A stretch of DNA of 64,000 nt from Geminicoccaceae bacterium SCSIO 64248 (GTDB lineage Bacteria > Pseudomonadota > Alphaproteobacteria > Geminicoccales > Geminicoccaceae). The position numbers and the translations under genes are program-made. The notes below the pieces were generated by a model that had not been told where the DNA came from, ran no database searches, and saw only the letters and a program-made list of their open reading frames with translations. Below, piece by piece: positions 1 to 8,092 of the stretch (position 1 is its first letter; each line of letters starts with the position of its first letter). The stretch is from assembly GCA_029814805.1 (NCBI GenBank), contig CP122393.1, positions 62,001-126,000 of the forward strand, in the 5' to 3' direction.

Positions 1-1
1 C

Positions 2-382
2 GCGAAATGGCAGGAGCGCGACATGCCGGGCGCCATTCCGGTGCCGAGCAACACCTCCTATTGCGGCTACATGGCGACCCGCGGGCTCTTGCGCGCGATC
101 CAGGAGACCGGCTCGACCAACAATGTCGATCTGATCAAGCATATTGAGAACATGCGCATACCCGCCGCCGAGCGGATGCAGCACTTCGACGCCTATTTCG
201 ACCCGCAGACCCATCATTTGCAGCAGACCATCTACCTGGCCCGCCGCAATGCCAATCCGTCGGACGAGACCGATCTCTACGAGATCATCTCGTGGTCCGA
301 GCCTAAGGACGTCGTCGACCCGCAGGAGGCTCCCAACTGCAAGCTGGTGCCCTACGAGGACCTGCCGGTCGTCGATGCCTGA
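2..382 (+). CDS. ABC transporter substrate-binding protein, LIV/HAAT type (C-terminal fragment)
   Basis: This is the last 126 residues of a periplasmic binding protein; the open frame runs off the left edge, so the start and signal peptide are not visible. The segment has the look of a Peripla_BP_6 C-terminus (YMATRGLLRAIQETGSTN, then helix and strand elements ending KLVPYEDLPVVDA). It is followed 27 bases later by livH/livM/livG/livF-type genes in the same direction, the standard order of a branched-chain amino-acid or amide uptake operon. Family membership rests mainly on this context. The substrate cannot be told, and the lipid- and amino-acid-enzyme-like genes at the operon end hint that it need not be leucine or valine. 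Confidence 0.8.
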   Translation, partial: AKWQERDMPGAIPVPSNTSYCGYMATRGLLRAIQETGSTNNVDLIKHIENMRIPAAERMQHFDAYFDPQTHHLQQTIYLARRNANPSDETDLYEIISWSEPKDVVDPQEAPNCKLVPYEDLPVVDA

Positions 383-409
383 TCCGGTGAAGCGCGGGAG
401 CCGCTTGGC

Positions 410-1327
410 ATGACGCTCGTCCCGTTCGTGATCGACGGCCTGACGCTCGGGCTGCTCTTCGCGCTGATCGCGCTCGGCTTCATGCTGATCGTCGGCGTCA
501 TGGAGCAGATCAACCTCGCGCACGGCTCCCTGTTCGCGCTGGGGGCCTATCTCGCGATGGTCCTGCTCGGACCCAACCCGCCTTTGCCGGCGGCGCTCGC
601 CGAGCCGTGGCTCGCCCTGTCGCTGCCGGTGCGCTACGTGGCGACCCTGATCATCGCGCCGGCGCTGGTCGGCCTGTTCAGCATCGTGATCGAGCTGGCC
701 ATGCGGCGGACCTACGGCAAGGACCCGTTGTTCGGCCTCCTGCTGACCTTCGGCGCCGCCCTGGTGATCGAGGACAGCATCCGGGCGATCTGGGGCACGC
801 GGGACTACGCGCTCACCACGCCCGATGCGATGTCCGGCGGGTTCATCGCGCTCGGCCTGATCTGGTCGACCTACCGCTTCTACGCGGCGGGCATGGCGCT
901 CCTGATCATCGTGCTGACATGGCTCCTGATCGAGAAGACCCGCTTCGGCGCGATCATCAAGGCGGGCGCGCATGACAGCGAGATGGTCCGGGCGCTCGGC
1001 TACGACCTCTCGAAGCTGCGCATCGCGGTCTTCGCCCTCGGCACGGCCCTGGCCGCGGTTGCCGGCATCGTCATGGCGCCGCTCTGGGGCATCCGTCCGC
1101 ATATGGGCGTGGACGCGGTGGTGCCCGCCTTTCTCATCATCGTGCTGGGCGGCGTCGGCTCGTTCTGGGGCGCGGTCGTCGCCGGCCTGATGGTCGGTCT
1201 CGTCGTCGGCCTGACCTCGGCCTTCGCCTCGGCGTGGGCGCTGCTCTCGATGTACATCCTGCTGATCGTCGTCGTGTCGATCCGGGCGCGCGGCCTGTTC
1301 GGCAAGAAGAGCGTGCTGGAGGCCTGA
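410..1327 (+). CDS. LIV-type ABC transporter permease (LivH family)
   Basis: A 305-residue, highly hydrophobic inner-membrane protein of the LivH family, one of the two channel subunits of a branched-chain amino-acid type importer. It begins with a membrane helix (TLGLLFALIALGFMLIVGVM) followed by the family-typical INLAHGSLFALGAYLAM segment, and ends with glycine-rich helices (VPAFLIIVLGGVGSFWGAVVAGLMVG). The ATG at 410 has a GGGAG nine bases upstream. The next permease starts four bases after its stop, so they are surely co-transcribed. Substrate unknown. Confidence 0.93.
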   Translation: MTLVPFVIDGLTLGLLFALIALGFMLIVGVMEQINLAHGSLFALGAYLAMVLLGPNPPLPAALAEPWLALSLPVRYVATLIIAPALVGLFSIVIELAMRRTYGKDPLFGLLLTFGAALVIEDSIRAIWGTRDYALTTPDAMSGGFIALGLIWSTYRFYAAGMALLIIVLTWLLIEKTRFGAIIKAGAHDSEMVRALGYDLSKLRIAVFALGTALAAVAGIVMAPLWGIRPHMGVDAVVPAFLIIVLGGVGSFWGAVVAGLMVGLVVGLTSAFASAWALLSMYILLIVVVSIRARGLFGKKSVLEA

Positions 1328-1331
1328 TGCC

Positions 1332-2360
1332 ATGACACGAGAGCTCGACGGGACGCGCCTGGTCACGCCCGCCATGATCGCGGTCGTGGTCATCCTCGCG
1401 ACCGTGCCGTTCTGGATCCAGGCCATCGGCCTTTACCAGTATCTCGCCGTCGAGATCCTGATCTGGGCGATCTACGCCTTCGCCTTCAACCTTCTGCTCG
1501 GCACCGGCGGCCTGCCGTCGTTCGGCCACGGCGCGTTCTTCGGCATCGGCGCCTATGCCTGCGGCCTCGCCCAAATGCACCTGGGCGCCGGTCTCTGGCT
1601 GTCCCTGATCGCGGCGCTGCTCGCGGCGACGCTCGCCGGTGCCTTCGTCTCGGCCTTCGTCGCCAGGCGGCGCGGCATATACTTCGCGCTGATGACCATC
1701 GCGTTCGGCCAGATCTTCTGGTTCATCGCCATGAAGGCGCGCGACATCACGGGCGGCGAGGACGGCCTGTTGCCGATCGCCCGGCCTCCCGTCGGGATCG
1801 GCGGCACCGGGATCGACATCACCGGCAACGTCGCCTTCTACTACTTCGTCCTGGTGATCTTCGCCCTCGTGCTGGTCCTGTTCTGGCGGCTGACCCACTC
1901 GCCGTTCGGCCGGGTCCTGGCCGCGATCCGCCAGAGCGAGACGAGGGCCGGCCATCTCGGCTATTCGGTGCTCGCCTTCAAGATGGCGGCGTTCACCCTC
2001 TCCGCAGCGATTTCGGGCATGGCCGGCGGGCTGTTCGCCATGGCCCAGGCCTCCGCCTTTCCCGACGTGATGAGCCTGCACTTCTCCGGCTACATCGTCA
2101 TGATGGTCCTGGTCGGCGGCGGCTTCGCCAGCTTCTGGGGACCGCTCGTCGGCGTGCTCGTCTTCTTCGTGGCGCGCGACGTCCTCGGCGCCTTCACCAG
2201 CACGTGGATGCTGTGGTTCGGCCTCCTGTTCGTGACCGTGATCCTGTTCAAGCCCGAGGGTATCGCGGGTCTCGCGCAGGACGTTGCCAAGCGCCTGCGC
2301 AAGGGTGACCGGGAGAACGAACGGCCGGTTGCCGCCACGGCTGTGGACGCGGGGAGCTGA
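1332..2360 (+). CDS. LIV-type ABC transporter permease (LivM family)
   Basis: A 342-residue second permease subunit of the same importer. It shows the LivM hallmark NLLLGTGGLPSFGHGAFFGIGAYACG, multiple membrane helices, and the cytoplasmic coupling segment THSPFGRVLAAIRQSETRAGHLGY that contacts the ATPases. The charged C-terminal tail (KRLRKGDRENERP) is cytoplasmic. It lies between livH- and livG-like genes with four-base and two-base gaps, and is expected to pair with the preceding permease as a heterodimer. Length is normal for the family. Confidence 0.93.
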   Translation: MTRELDGTRLVTPAMIAVVVILATVPFWIQAIGLYQYLAVEILIWAIYAFAFNLLLGTGGLPSFGHGAFFGIGAYACGLAQMHLGAGLWLSLIAALLAATLAGAFVSAFVARRRGIYFALMTIAFGQIFWFIAMKARDITGGEDGLLPIARPPVGIGGTGIDITGNVAFYYFVLVIFALVLVLFWRLTHSPFGRVLAAIRQSETRAGHLGYSVLAFKMAAFTLSAAISGMAGGLFAMAQASAFPDVMSLHFSGYIVMMVLVGGGFASFWGPLVGVLVFFVARDVLGAFTSTWMLWFGLLFVTVILFKPEGIAGLAQDVAKRLRKGDRENERPVAATAVDAGS

Positions 2361-2362
2361 CG

Positions 2363-3106
2363 ATGGATGTGCTCGAAGCCAAGGGCATCCACGTCCGTTT
2401 CGGCGATCGCGTCGTGCTGGAGGAGGTCGACCTCTCCGTCCGCGAGGGCGAGTTCCACGGCATCATGGGGCCGAACGGCGCCGGCAAGACCACGTTCTTC
2501 AACGTCCTGACCGGCAGCGTGAAGCCCGCGCGCGGCTCCGTCCGCATCGGCGGCCGCGACGCGACTGGCTTCAGCCCGCCTTCGATGGCGAAGCTGGGCA
2601 TCGCGCGCTCGTTCCAGATCATGAACCTGTTCGACGCGTTCTCGGCGTTGGAGAACGTGCGCCTCGCTTCGCCGTCCTTCCGCTCAAGCGGCTTCAACGG
2701 CTTCAAGGCGGCGGCCGGCCATGCCGGGCTCGACGACGAGGCGCGGTCGCTTTTGCGCGACGTCGGGCTCGAGACCAAGGCCGATCTGCCGGCGCGCGAC
2801 CTGTCCTACGGCGAGCGGCGCTCGCTGGAGATCGCGGTCGCCCTGGCGCAGCGGCCGCGCGTGCTCTGCCTCGACGAGCCGACCTCCGGCCTGGGCTCGG
2901 ACGGCATCACGCGCCTGGCCGGTCTGATCGGCCGGCTCAAGGGCAGGCTCTCGATCCTCGCGATCGAGCACGACATGGAGTTCCTGTTCGGCCTCGCCGA
3001 CCGGATCTCGGTCATGCATTGGGGCCAGGTGATCGCGCACGGCACGCCGGACGTGCTGCGCGCCAATCCTTGGGTCGCCCGCTCGAACCTGGGGCGCCTG
3101 GCATGA
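2363..3106 (+). CDS. LIV-type ABC transporter ATP-binding protein (LivG family)
   Basis: A 247-residue ATPase. Visible motifs in order are Walker A GPNGAGKTT near residue 34, Q-loop SFQIMN, a signature of the form LSYGERRSLEIA (an LSxGE variant common in LivG proteins), Walker B RVLCLDEPTSGL and the switch histidine in AIEHDM. These are all parts needed for ATP hydrolysis. The ATG starts two bases after the livM-like stop, and its own TGA overlaps the ATG of the next ATPase (ATGA), implying translational coupling and 1:1 production of the two nucleotide-binding subunits. Confidence 0.94.
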   Translation: MDVLEAKGIHVRFGDRVVLEEVDLSVREGEFHGIMGPNGAGKTTFFNVLTGSVKPARGSVRIGGRDATGFSPPSMAKLGIARSFQIMNLFDAFSALENVRLASPSFRSSGFNGFKAAAGHAGLDDEARSLLRDVGLETKADLPARDLSYGERRSLEIAVALAQRPRVLCLDEPTSGLGSDGITRLAGLIGRLKGRLSILAIEHDMEFLFGLADRISVMHWGQVIAHGTPDVLRANPWVARSNLGRLA

Positions 3107-3801
3107 TCCTCGACGTCGATTCGATCCACACCTTCTACGGCGAGACCCAGGCCCTGTTCGGCGTCTCCTTCCAGGTGGCGCCGGGCGAGGTCGTCGCCTT
3201 GCTCGGCCCGAGCGGGGCGGGGAAGACCACGACCCTGCGCTCGATCCTGGCTCTGACCCGGCCGCGACGGGGCCGCGTGCGCTTCGACGGCGCCGACATC
3301 TCCGCCTGGACGACCCACCGCATCGCTCGGGCGGGCATCGGCTGGGTGCCGGACGACCGACGCCTCTGCCCGACGCTCACGGTCGCAAAGAACCTGCAGA
3401 TCGCGGCCAAGCGCACGCGGTTCCGCAGTTGGAGCGTCAAGGAATGCTTCGAGACGTTCTCGGCGCTCGAGCATCTCATGGCGCGCGACGCGGAAAACCT
3501 CTCCGGCGGCGAGATGCAGATGGTCGCGATCTCGCGAGCGCTCCTGGGCTCGCCCGGCCTCGTCCTGTTCGACGAGCCGAGCCAGGGCCTGGCGCCCAAG
3601 ATCGCCGAGGACGTCCAGGCGACCATCCGCCGCCTGAAGGAGGAGGGCAGCGCCTCGATCGTGGTCGAGCAGAACGCCGAACTGGCCCTGGGCGTGGCCG
3701 ATCGCGCCGTCGTCCTCGACCGCGGCCATGTCGCGTGGACAGGTGCGGCGGACGAACTGCAGGCGGACCGCGGCCTGCGTCAGCGCCTTCTGGGAGCCTG
3801 A
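3103..3801 (+). CDS. LIV-type ABC transporter ATP-binding protein (LivF family)
   Basis: A 232-residue ATPase whose start is the ATG in the ATGA overlap with the previous gene; an open frame extends upstream but is not needed. Motifs: Walker A GPSGAGKTTTLR, LivF-type WVPDDRRLCPTLTVAKNL (usually PEDR in this family), signature LSGGEMQMVAISRALL, Walker B LVLFDEPSQGLAPKIA, switch histidine replaced by Gln in VVEQNAELAL, as is usual for LivF. It partners the LivG-type ATPase to power the importer. Confidence 0.93.
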   Translation: MILDVDSIHTFYGETQALFGVSFQVAPGEVVALLGPSGAGKTTTLRSILALTRPRRGRVRFDGADISAWTTHRIARAGIGWVPDDRRLCPTLTVAKNLQIAAKRTRFRSWSVKECFETFSALEHLMARDAENLSGGEMQMVAISRALLGSPGLVLFDEPSQGLAPKIAEDVQATIRRLKEEGSASIVVEQNAELALGVADRAVVLDRGHVAWTGAADELQADRGLRQRLLGA

Positions 3802-3804
3802 GCC

Positions 3805-4440
3805 ATGACCGACGCGCCGCTCCTTTGCCTGGAGAACCTGCGCAAGACCTATTATCGCGGCCGGATCAAGCGCGAGCGGACCTTCGAGATCGAGGCGAAT
3901 CTGCTGGTGGAGAAGCCGGCGGTAATCGGCGTCATCGGGCCGAACGGCGCCGGCAAGACGACCTTGTTCGAGATGATCACGGGCTCGAACACGCCGTCGG
4001 CCGGCACGGTGCGCATCGCCGGCTCCGACGTGCACAAGGTCAGGTACGCCGAACGCGACCGTCTCGCGATCCACTACCACCAGACCTATCAGGTCCGCTC
4101 GTTCCGCAAGGTCCTGCCGTCCTTCATGCTGCAGCCGTCGCCGACGCCCCGGCCGGTCCTGCATCTGTTCGACGAGCCGCAGTTCAACACCCAGGACGGC
4201 TATATCGGCTTCATGCTCGACTTCTTCCGCTCGCTGCGCCGGGAGGGGAAGCTGGTGTTCGTCTGCCTGCACCCGACCGCGCGCTACCACCTCGAGATCC
4301 TGAACGAGATCGGCGAGCGCTTCCTGCTCGTGCATGGCGGCAAGGTGACGCCCAAGCAGACGTTCGGCGATCTCGTCGCGGACGACCGGGTCGAGGCGTA
4401 TCTCGGTCGGGAGATGACCGCGATCGCGCACGCGCTATGA
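3805..4440 (+). CDS. Short ABC-type ATPase lacking the signature (LSGGQ) subdomain
   Basis: A 211-residue protein with a perfect Walker A (GPNGAGKTT, residues 45-53), Q-loop-like glutamines (YHQTYQ, 91-96), a Walker B with catalytic glutamate (VLHLFDE, 118-124) and a switch-like histidine (VCLHPT, His156). The stretch between Q-loop and Walker B is only about 25 residues instead of about 70-80, so the helical subdomain with LSGGQ is absent; the D-loop is also unlike SALD. No frameshift is evident: the frame is clean and starts three bases after the livF-like gene. It may bind ATP without forming a classical ABC dimer, or act as a regulator or accessory of the importer. Function unknown. Confidence 0.75.
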   Translation: MTDAPLLCLENLRKTYYRGRIKRERTFEIEANLLVEKPAVIGVIGPNGAGKTTLFEMITGSNTPSAGTVRIAGSDVHKVRYAERDRLAIHYHQTYQVRSFRKVLPSFMLQPSPTPRPVLHLFDEPQFNTQDGYIGFMLDFFRSLRREGKLVFVCLHPTARYHLEILNEIGERFLLVHGGKVTPKQTFGDLVADDRVEAYLGREMTAIAHAL

Positions 4441-4465
4441 CCGTTTACGACGAAAGGAGTCTGGC

Positions 4466-5416
4466 ATGACCGATATCGCGGTGGTCGGCGCCGGCATCAT
4501 GGGCCATGCCCTGGCGCTCGTGTTCGCGCTCGGCGGTCACAAGGTGCGCCTGACCGACAGCCACGGGCCGACGCTGGAGCGCGCGCCCGGCCTGATCGAC
4601 GCGGCGGCCAGGACCCTCGTCGAAGCGGGCGAGATCGACGCCGCCTGGACGGACGGCCGCCTGGACGACGCCATCACGCCGTGCGGGCGCCTGTCCGACA
4701 CGGTCGCCCGGGCGGACGTGATCGTCGAGGCGATCGTGGAACGTCGCGACGCGAAGCAGGCGCTGTTCGCTCAGATCGACGAGATGGCGAGGCCGGACGC
4801 CATCCTCGCCAGCAACACGAGCAATCTCGACATCTTCCCGCTCGTGCCCGCGTCGCGGCAGAAGCGGACCCTGATCGCGCACTGGTACACGCCGCCCTAC
4901 CTGATCGACCTGGTCGACATCGTGCCGGGCGCCGAGACCGAGCCCGCCGTGGTCGAGACGATGCGCGACCTCGTCACGGCGCTCGGCAAGAAGCCGGTCG
5001 TGTTCCGCAAGTTCATCGCGGGCTACGTCGCCAACCGCATCCAGGAGGCGATCTGGCTGGAGGTCTGCCGCCTGCTCGACGACGGCGTGGTCAGCGCGCG
5101 CGAGATCGACGACTCGGTGATCCACGGCCTCGCCCTGCGCCTGCCGATCCTGGGCGTGCTGGCGAAAGGCGACTTCACGGGCGTCGACCTGCTCCAGCTC
5201 AACCTCGGCAACATGCCCTACACGCCGCCCGAGGTCACCGGCCGGTCCGCGACCGTCGACCGGCTGATCGCCGAGGGACGGACCGGCGTCAAGGCGGGCA
5301 AGGGCTTCTTCGACTGGGGTGGTCGCGAGGCCCGCGAGCTGTTTCGCGAGCGCGACCGCCGCATCCTCAAGCTTAAACAGGCGTTGCGCGGCATCGGGCC
5401 TATGGAGGGCGCATGA
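4466..5416 (+). CDS. 3-hydroxyacyl-CoA dehydrogenase family protein
   Basis: A 316-residue NAD-dependent dehydrogenase. The N-terminus carries the Rossmann motif GAGIMG (residues 8-13), followed by the family segments ADVIVEAIVE and ILASNTSNLDI. The catalytic region reads IAHWYTPPYLIDLVDIVPG, with the family histidine in AHW. The C-terminal helical domain ends with TGVKAGKGFFDWGG, also typical. GAAAGGAG lies upstream of the ATG. A classical beta-oxidation substrate is possible, but WYTPP and the neighbouring SDR suggest a related hydroxyacid or L-gulonate-dehydrogenase-like activity. It probably acts on the solute imported by the upstream ABC system. Its stop overlaps the next start (ATGA). 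Confidence 0.85.
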   Translation: MTDIAVVGAGIMGHALALVFALGGHKVRLTDSHGPTLERAPGLIDAAARTLVEAGEIDAAWTDGRLDDAITPCGRLSDTVARADVIVEAIVERRDAKQALFAQIDEMARPDAILASNTSNLDIFPLVPASRQKRTLIAHWYTPPYLIDLVDIVPGAETEPAVVETMRDLVTALGKKPVVFRKFIAGYVANRIQEAIWLEVCRLLDDGVVSAREIDDSVIHGLALRLPILGVLAKGDFTGVDLLQLNLGNMPYTPPEVTGRSATVDRLIAEGRTGVKAGKGFFDWGGREARELFRERDRRILKLKQALRGIGPMEGA

Positions 5417-6174
5417 TCACCTACGATCTTTCCGGCAAGACGGCGCTGGTCACGGGCGGCGCGTCGGGGATCGGCCTCGCGACCGCGAAGATGATGGCCG
5501 GCTTCGGCGCGACGGTCGCGATCAACTTCCTGCCCGACGACCCGCGCGGGCCGCAGGCGGTCGCCGAGCTGACAGCGGCGGGCGGCAAGGCGATCGCGGC
5601 GCCGGGCAATGTCGGCGTGGCCGGCGAGGCGGAGGCGATGGTGGCCAAGGCGGTCGCCGATCTCGGCCGGCTCGACCTTCTCGTCAACAATGCCGGCACG
5701 CCGGCCAGCCCGCGCCAGATCAACCCGCACGAGCTCGACCTGATCACCGAGGCGTTCTGGCAGACCATCCTGCAGGTCAACCTGGTCAGCGTCTTTCGCT
5801 GCACCCATGCCGCCGCGCCGGCGCTCAAGGCCGCGCACGGGGCCGTCGTGAACACGGCGTCGATTGCCGGACTCGGCAAGGTCGGCAGCAGCCTCGCCTA
5901 CGGCGCGGCCAAGGCGGGCGTGATCAACCTGACCAAGAACCTGGCGCGCGCGCTGGCGCCGGAGGTCCGGGTCAACGCGATCGCGCCCGGCGCCGTCGAC
6001 AGCACCTGGATGGTCGATTGGACGCCCGAGCAACGCACGACCTCGATCGAGAACGCCCTGCTCAAGCGGCGCAACCAGCCGGAAGACCTGGCCGAAGTCG
6101 TTCTTTTCCTTGGATTCGCCGCCGGCATGGTCACGGCACAGACCATCGTGGTCGATGGCGGGCTCTCCCTTTAG
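5413..6174 (+). CDS. SDR family NAD(P)-dependent oxidoreductase
   Basis: A 253-residue classical short-chain dehydrogenase. It shows the cofactor motif TGGASGIG near residue 14, NNAGTP, the catalytic serine in VVNTASIAG, the YGAAK motif (YxxxK), and the usual C-terminal VLFLGFAAGMVTAQTIVVDGGLSL. The ATG overlaps the stop of the dehydrogenase gene, so the two are translationally coupled and likely catalyse consecutive steps. Specific substrate not determinable. It is the last gene of the LIV-type operon. Confidence 0.9.
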   Translation: MITYDLSGKTALVTGGASGIGLATAKMMAGFGATVAINFLPDDPRGPQAVAELTAAGGKAIAAPGNVGVAGEAEAMVAKAVADLGRLDLLVNNAGTPASPRQINPHELDLITEAFWQTILQVNLVSVFRCTHAAAPALKAAHGAVVNTASIAGLGKVGSSLAYGAAKAGVINLTKNLARALAPEVRVNAIAPGAVDSTWMVDWTPEQRTTSIENALLKRRNQPEDLAEVVLFLGFAAGMVTAQTIVVDGGLSL

Positions 6175-6206
6175 CGCTCGGTCGTCGCCGCATTGCCTGC
6201 CGCTGC

Positions 6207-6228
6207 GCCCGACCGCTTCCGTTCGGGC
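6207..6228 (+). terminator. Candidate hairpin after the SDR gene
   Basis: Arms GCCCGA and TCGGGC flank a ten-base loop, 32 bases after the SDR stop. There is no T-run, so this is only a candidate for termination or 3'-end protection of the LIV-type operon transcript. A neighbouring alternative pairing (CCTGCC with GGCAGG) is also possible. Confidence 0.3.
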
Positions 6229-6275
6229 AGGGCAGACCCCACATGAGCGAATGACAACAACCGAATGACGGAATC

Positions 6276-7253
6276 ATGTCGCTCAAGCCTTCACGATCCC
6301 GCCGTGTTCTCGCTGTCCTGGCCACGGCCCTGATCCTGGCTGCCAGCACCGCCGACGCCCGGCCGGGCCGAGGCGGCTTCGGCGGCATGGGCAGCCGGGG
6401 CGCGCGCACCTATCAGGCGCCGCCGCCGACCCAGACGGCGCCCGGCCAGGTCGGGCCGTTGCAACGGAGCACGACGCCCAACACGCCGGGCATGAACCAA
6501 GCGACGCCGGGTGCGGCCTCGACGGTCGGCCGTGGCGGCCTGTTCGGCCAGCGCGGCGGCTTCATGGGCGGCCTGCTCGGCGCGGGCCTGATCGGGGCGT
6601 TCCTGGGCTACGGCCTGTTCGGCGGGCTGGGCGGCGGTTTCGCGTCCATCCTCGGGCTCTTGCTGCAGATCGTCCTGATCGTCGTCATCGCACGCTTCGC
6701 GATCCGCGCCTTTCAGAGACGGTCCCAGCCGGTTCCGGCTGGCGCGGCGCAGGGCGCCGGCGGCCCCAGCCTTCGTGACGCCATTCCGCCCGTCGGCGGC
6801 TACGGCCAACGTCCGGCAACGGGGGGCGGCATACCGGCCGGAGGTGGCTCCGCGCGGATCGAGGCCGGCGATTTCGACGCCTTCGAGCGTCTGCTGGGCG
6901 AGATCCAGACCGCGTACGGGGAGGAGGACATCGGACGGCTCCGCACTCTGGCGACGCCGGAGATGGTCGACTACCTTTCCGAGGAGCTTTCCGAAAACGT
7001 CAGCCGCGGCGTCGTGAACCGGATCGACCAGGTCAAGTTGCTGCAAGGCGATCTCGCCGAAGCCTGGACCGAGCGCGGCACGACCTACGCGACCGTCGCG
7101 ATGCGCTACGCGCTGGTCGACGTCACCGTGGAACGCAACAGCGGCACGGTCGTCGAGGGCGAGCCGGACCGGCCGGTCGAGGTCACGGAGTTGTGGACGT
7201 TCCTGCGGGCGTCGGGTGGCCGCTGGCTCCTGTCGGCGATCCAGCCGGCGTGA
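6276..7253 (+). CDS. Tim44-like domain membrane protein
   Basis: A 325-residue protein with an N-terminal signal or anchor segment (VLAVLATALILAASTADA). A Gly/Pro/Gln-rich low-complexity region follows (about residues 28-100), then a glycine-rich hydrophobic stretch with one or two membrane helices (GGLLGAGLIGAFLGYGLFGG and ILGLLLQIVLIVVIARFAI). The C-terminal half (about 190-325) is a Tim44-like domain of the cystatin-like fold (FDAFERLLGEIQTAYGEEDIGRLRTLATPEM onwards). Such proteins are common in alphaproteobacteria and probably face the membrane as lipid- or protein-binding modules, but their function is unsettled. It stands alone; the start is chosen at the ATG preceding the basic n-region. 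Confidence 0.85.
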   Translation: MSLKPSRSRRVLAVLATALILAASTADARPGRGGFGGMGSRGARTYQAPPPTQTAPGQVGPLQRSTTPNTPGMNQATPGAASTVGRGGLFGQRGGFMGGLLGAGLIGAFLGYGLFGGLGGGFASILGLLLQIVLIVVIARFAIRAFQRRSQPVPAGAAQGAGGPSLRDAIPPVGGYGQRPATGGGIPAGGGSARIEAGDFDAFERLLGEIQTAYGEEDIGRLRTLATPEMVDYLSEELSENVSRGVVNRIDQVKLLQGDLAEAWTERGTTYATVAMRYALVDVTVERNSGTVVEGEPDRPVEVTELWTFLRASGGRWLLSAIQPA

Positions 7254-7305
7254 TCGGCCTTGTAGCGAAAAACACACCTTCGTAAGATCGGAAGCACGTC
7301 TAAAC

Positions 7306-7321
7306 ACACATTTTAATGTGT
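7306..7321. promoter_or_regulatory. Inverted repeat upstream of the Lrp/AsnC gene
   Basis: A perfect AT-rich 7-bp dyad, ACACATT-TT-AATGTGT, centred about 60 bases before the regulator start. Lrp/AsnC proteins bind AT-rich dyads of about 13-17 bp and usually autoregulate, so this is a good operator candidate. It stands out against the high-GC background. Confidence 0.5.
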
Positions 7322-7372
7322 AAATGATGCGGCGGCCGTGCCGGTCTCGACCGCGCTTCCGGAGACGAAGCC

Positions 7373-7861
7373 TTGCAAAACGATCGCCGCACCGCTTCGC
7401 TCGACGCCATCGACCTGCGCATCCTCGATCTTCTGCAAAGGGATGCCACGCTGCCGATCGCCCAGATCGGCGAGCGGGTCGGCCTGTCGCAGACGCCCTG
7501 CTGGAAGCGCATCCAGCGCCTGGAGGCGTCGGGCGTGATCGAGCGCCGGGTCGCGCTGGTCAATCCCGACAAGGTCGGCCTCGGCATGACCGTGATGGTC
7601 GCCATCGAGACGGGCGACCATTCCAAGGACTGGCTGGATCGCTTCGCGGAGACGGTCTCGGGCTTCCCGGAGGTCATGGAGTTCTACCGCATGGCGGGCG
7701 ACATCGACTATCTCGTGCGGGTGGTCGTCGCCGACATGCCGGCCTATGACGCGTTCTACCGCCGCCTGGTCGAGGCGATGCCGCTCAAATCGGTGACGGC
7801 TCGCTTCGCTCTGGAACGCATCAAGACCAGCACGGTCCTGCCGATCCGGCACACGCCGTAA
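7373..7861 (+). CDS. Lrp/AsnC family transcriptional regulator
   Basis: A 162-residue regulator: an N-terminal winged helix (LDAIDLRILDLLQRDATLPIAQIGERVGLSQTPCWKRIQRLEASGVI, about residues 9-56) and a C-terminal RAM/effector domain (MVAIETGDHSKDW to VTARFALERIKTS). The start is the TTG at 7373, with GGAG nine bases upstream; the MQNDRRTASLDAIDL beginning matches family proteins. It is monocistronic. A dyad in its own promoter (7306-7321) fits autoregulation. The target could be an amino-acid related gene; it may influence the flanking operons, but nothing proves it. Confidence 0.92.
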   Translation: MQNDRRTASLDAIDLRILDLLQRDATLPIAQIGERVGLSQTPCWKRIQRLEASGVIERRVALVNPDKVGLGMTVMVAIETGDHSKDWLDRFAETVSGFPEVMEFYRMAGDIDYLVRVVVADMPAYDAFYRRLVEAMPLKSVTARFALERIKTSTVLPIRHTP

Positions 7862-7886
7862 CCGCCTCCTCTCGGCGGCCCGGGCG

Positions 7887-7904
7887 GAGAGAAAATCTTC
7901 TCTC
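7887..7904. terminator. Small hairpin after the Lrp gene
   Basis: Arms GAGAGAA and TTCTCTC close a four-base loop, about 26 bases after the Lrp stop codon, followed by GTCCCC rather than a T-run. It may end or protect the Lrp transcript. Weak as an intrinsic terminator. Confidence 0.3.
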
Positions 7905-7934
7905 GTCCCCGTCCAGATAAAAACATCATTCTCG

Positions 7935-7963
7935 TTGACCAGAGCAAATCACTCGTCGATCTT
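7935..7963 (+). promoter_or_regulatory. Candidate sigma-70 promoter of the sulfur operon
   Basis: TTGACC at 7935-7940 and GATCTT at 7958-7963 are separated by 17 bases. The -35 fits well and the -10 only 3 of 6. It would place the transcript start near 7970, about 255 bases before the first structural gene, giving a long leader that contains the cysteine-codon ORF. Confidence 0.35.
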
Positions 7964-8092
7964 TGTTAAGTACCGGGCGGTAATCTTTCGCCGTTCGGGA
8001 CGCGGTGATTTGGCTAAAGACAATAGCCGCGCCGCTGACGTTTGAGCACCACGCTTCGTGCCTGCGCGCCGTGGTGCAGCGGGAAATGGGCC

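Noticed and set aside
3805-4440. Frameshift or internal deletion as the cause of the short ABC protein
   Set aside because: The frame is clean across the junction, and the sequence between Q-loop and Walker B reads as normal protein (VRSFRKVLPSFMLQPSP). No remnant of LSGGQ was found in other frames.
7285-7300. AGATCGGAAG followed by CACGTCT resembles a sequencing-adapter sequence
   Set aside because: Five bases of the adapter are missing in the middle, the match stops right after, and the flanks read as normal genome sequence with an operator. Chance similarity is likelier; checking read support would settle it.
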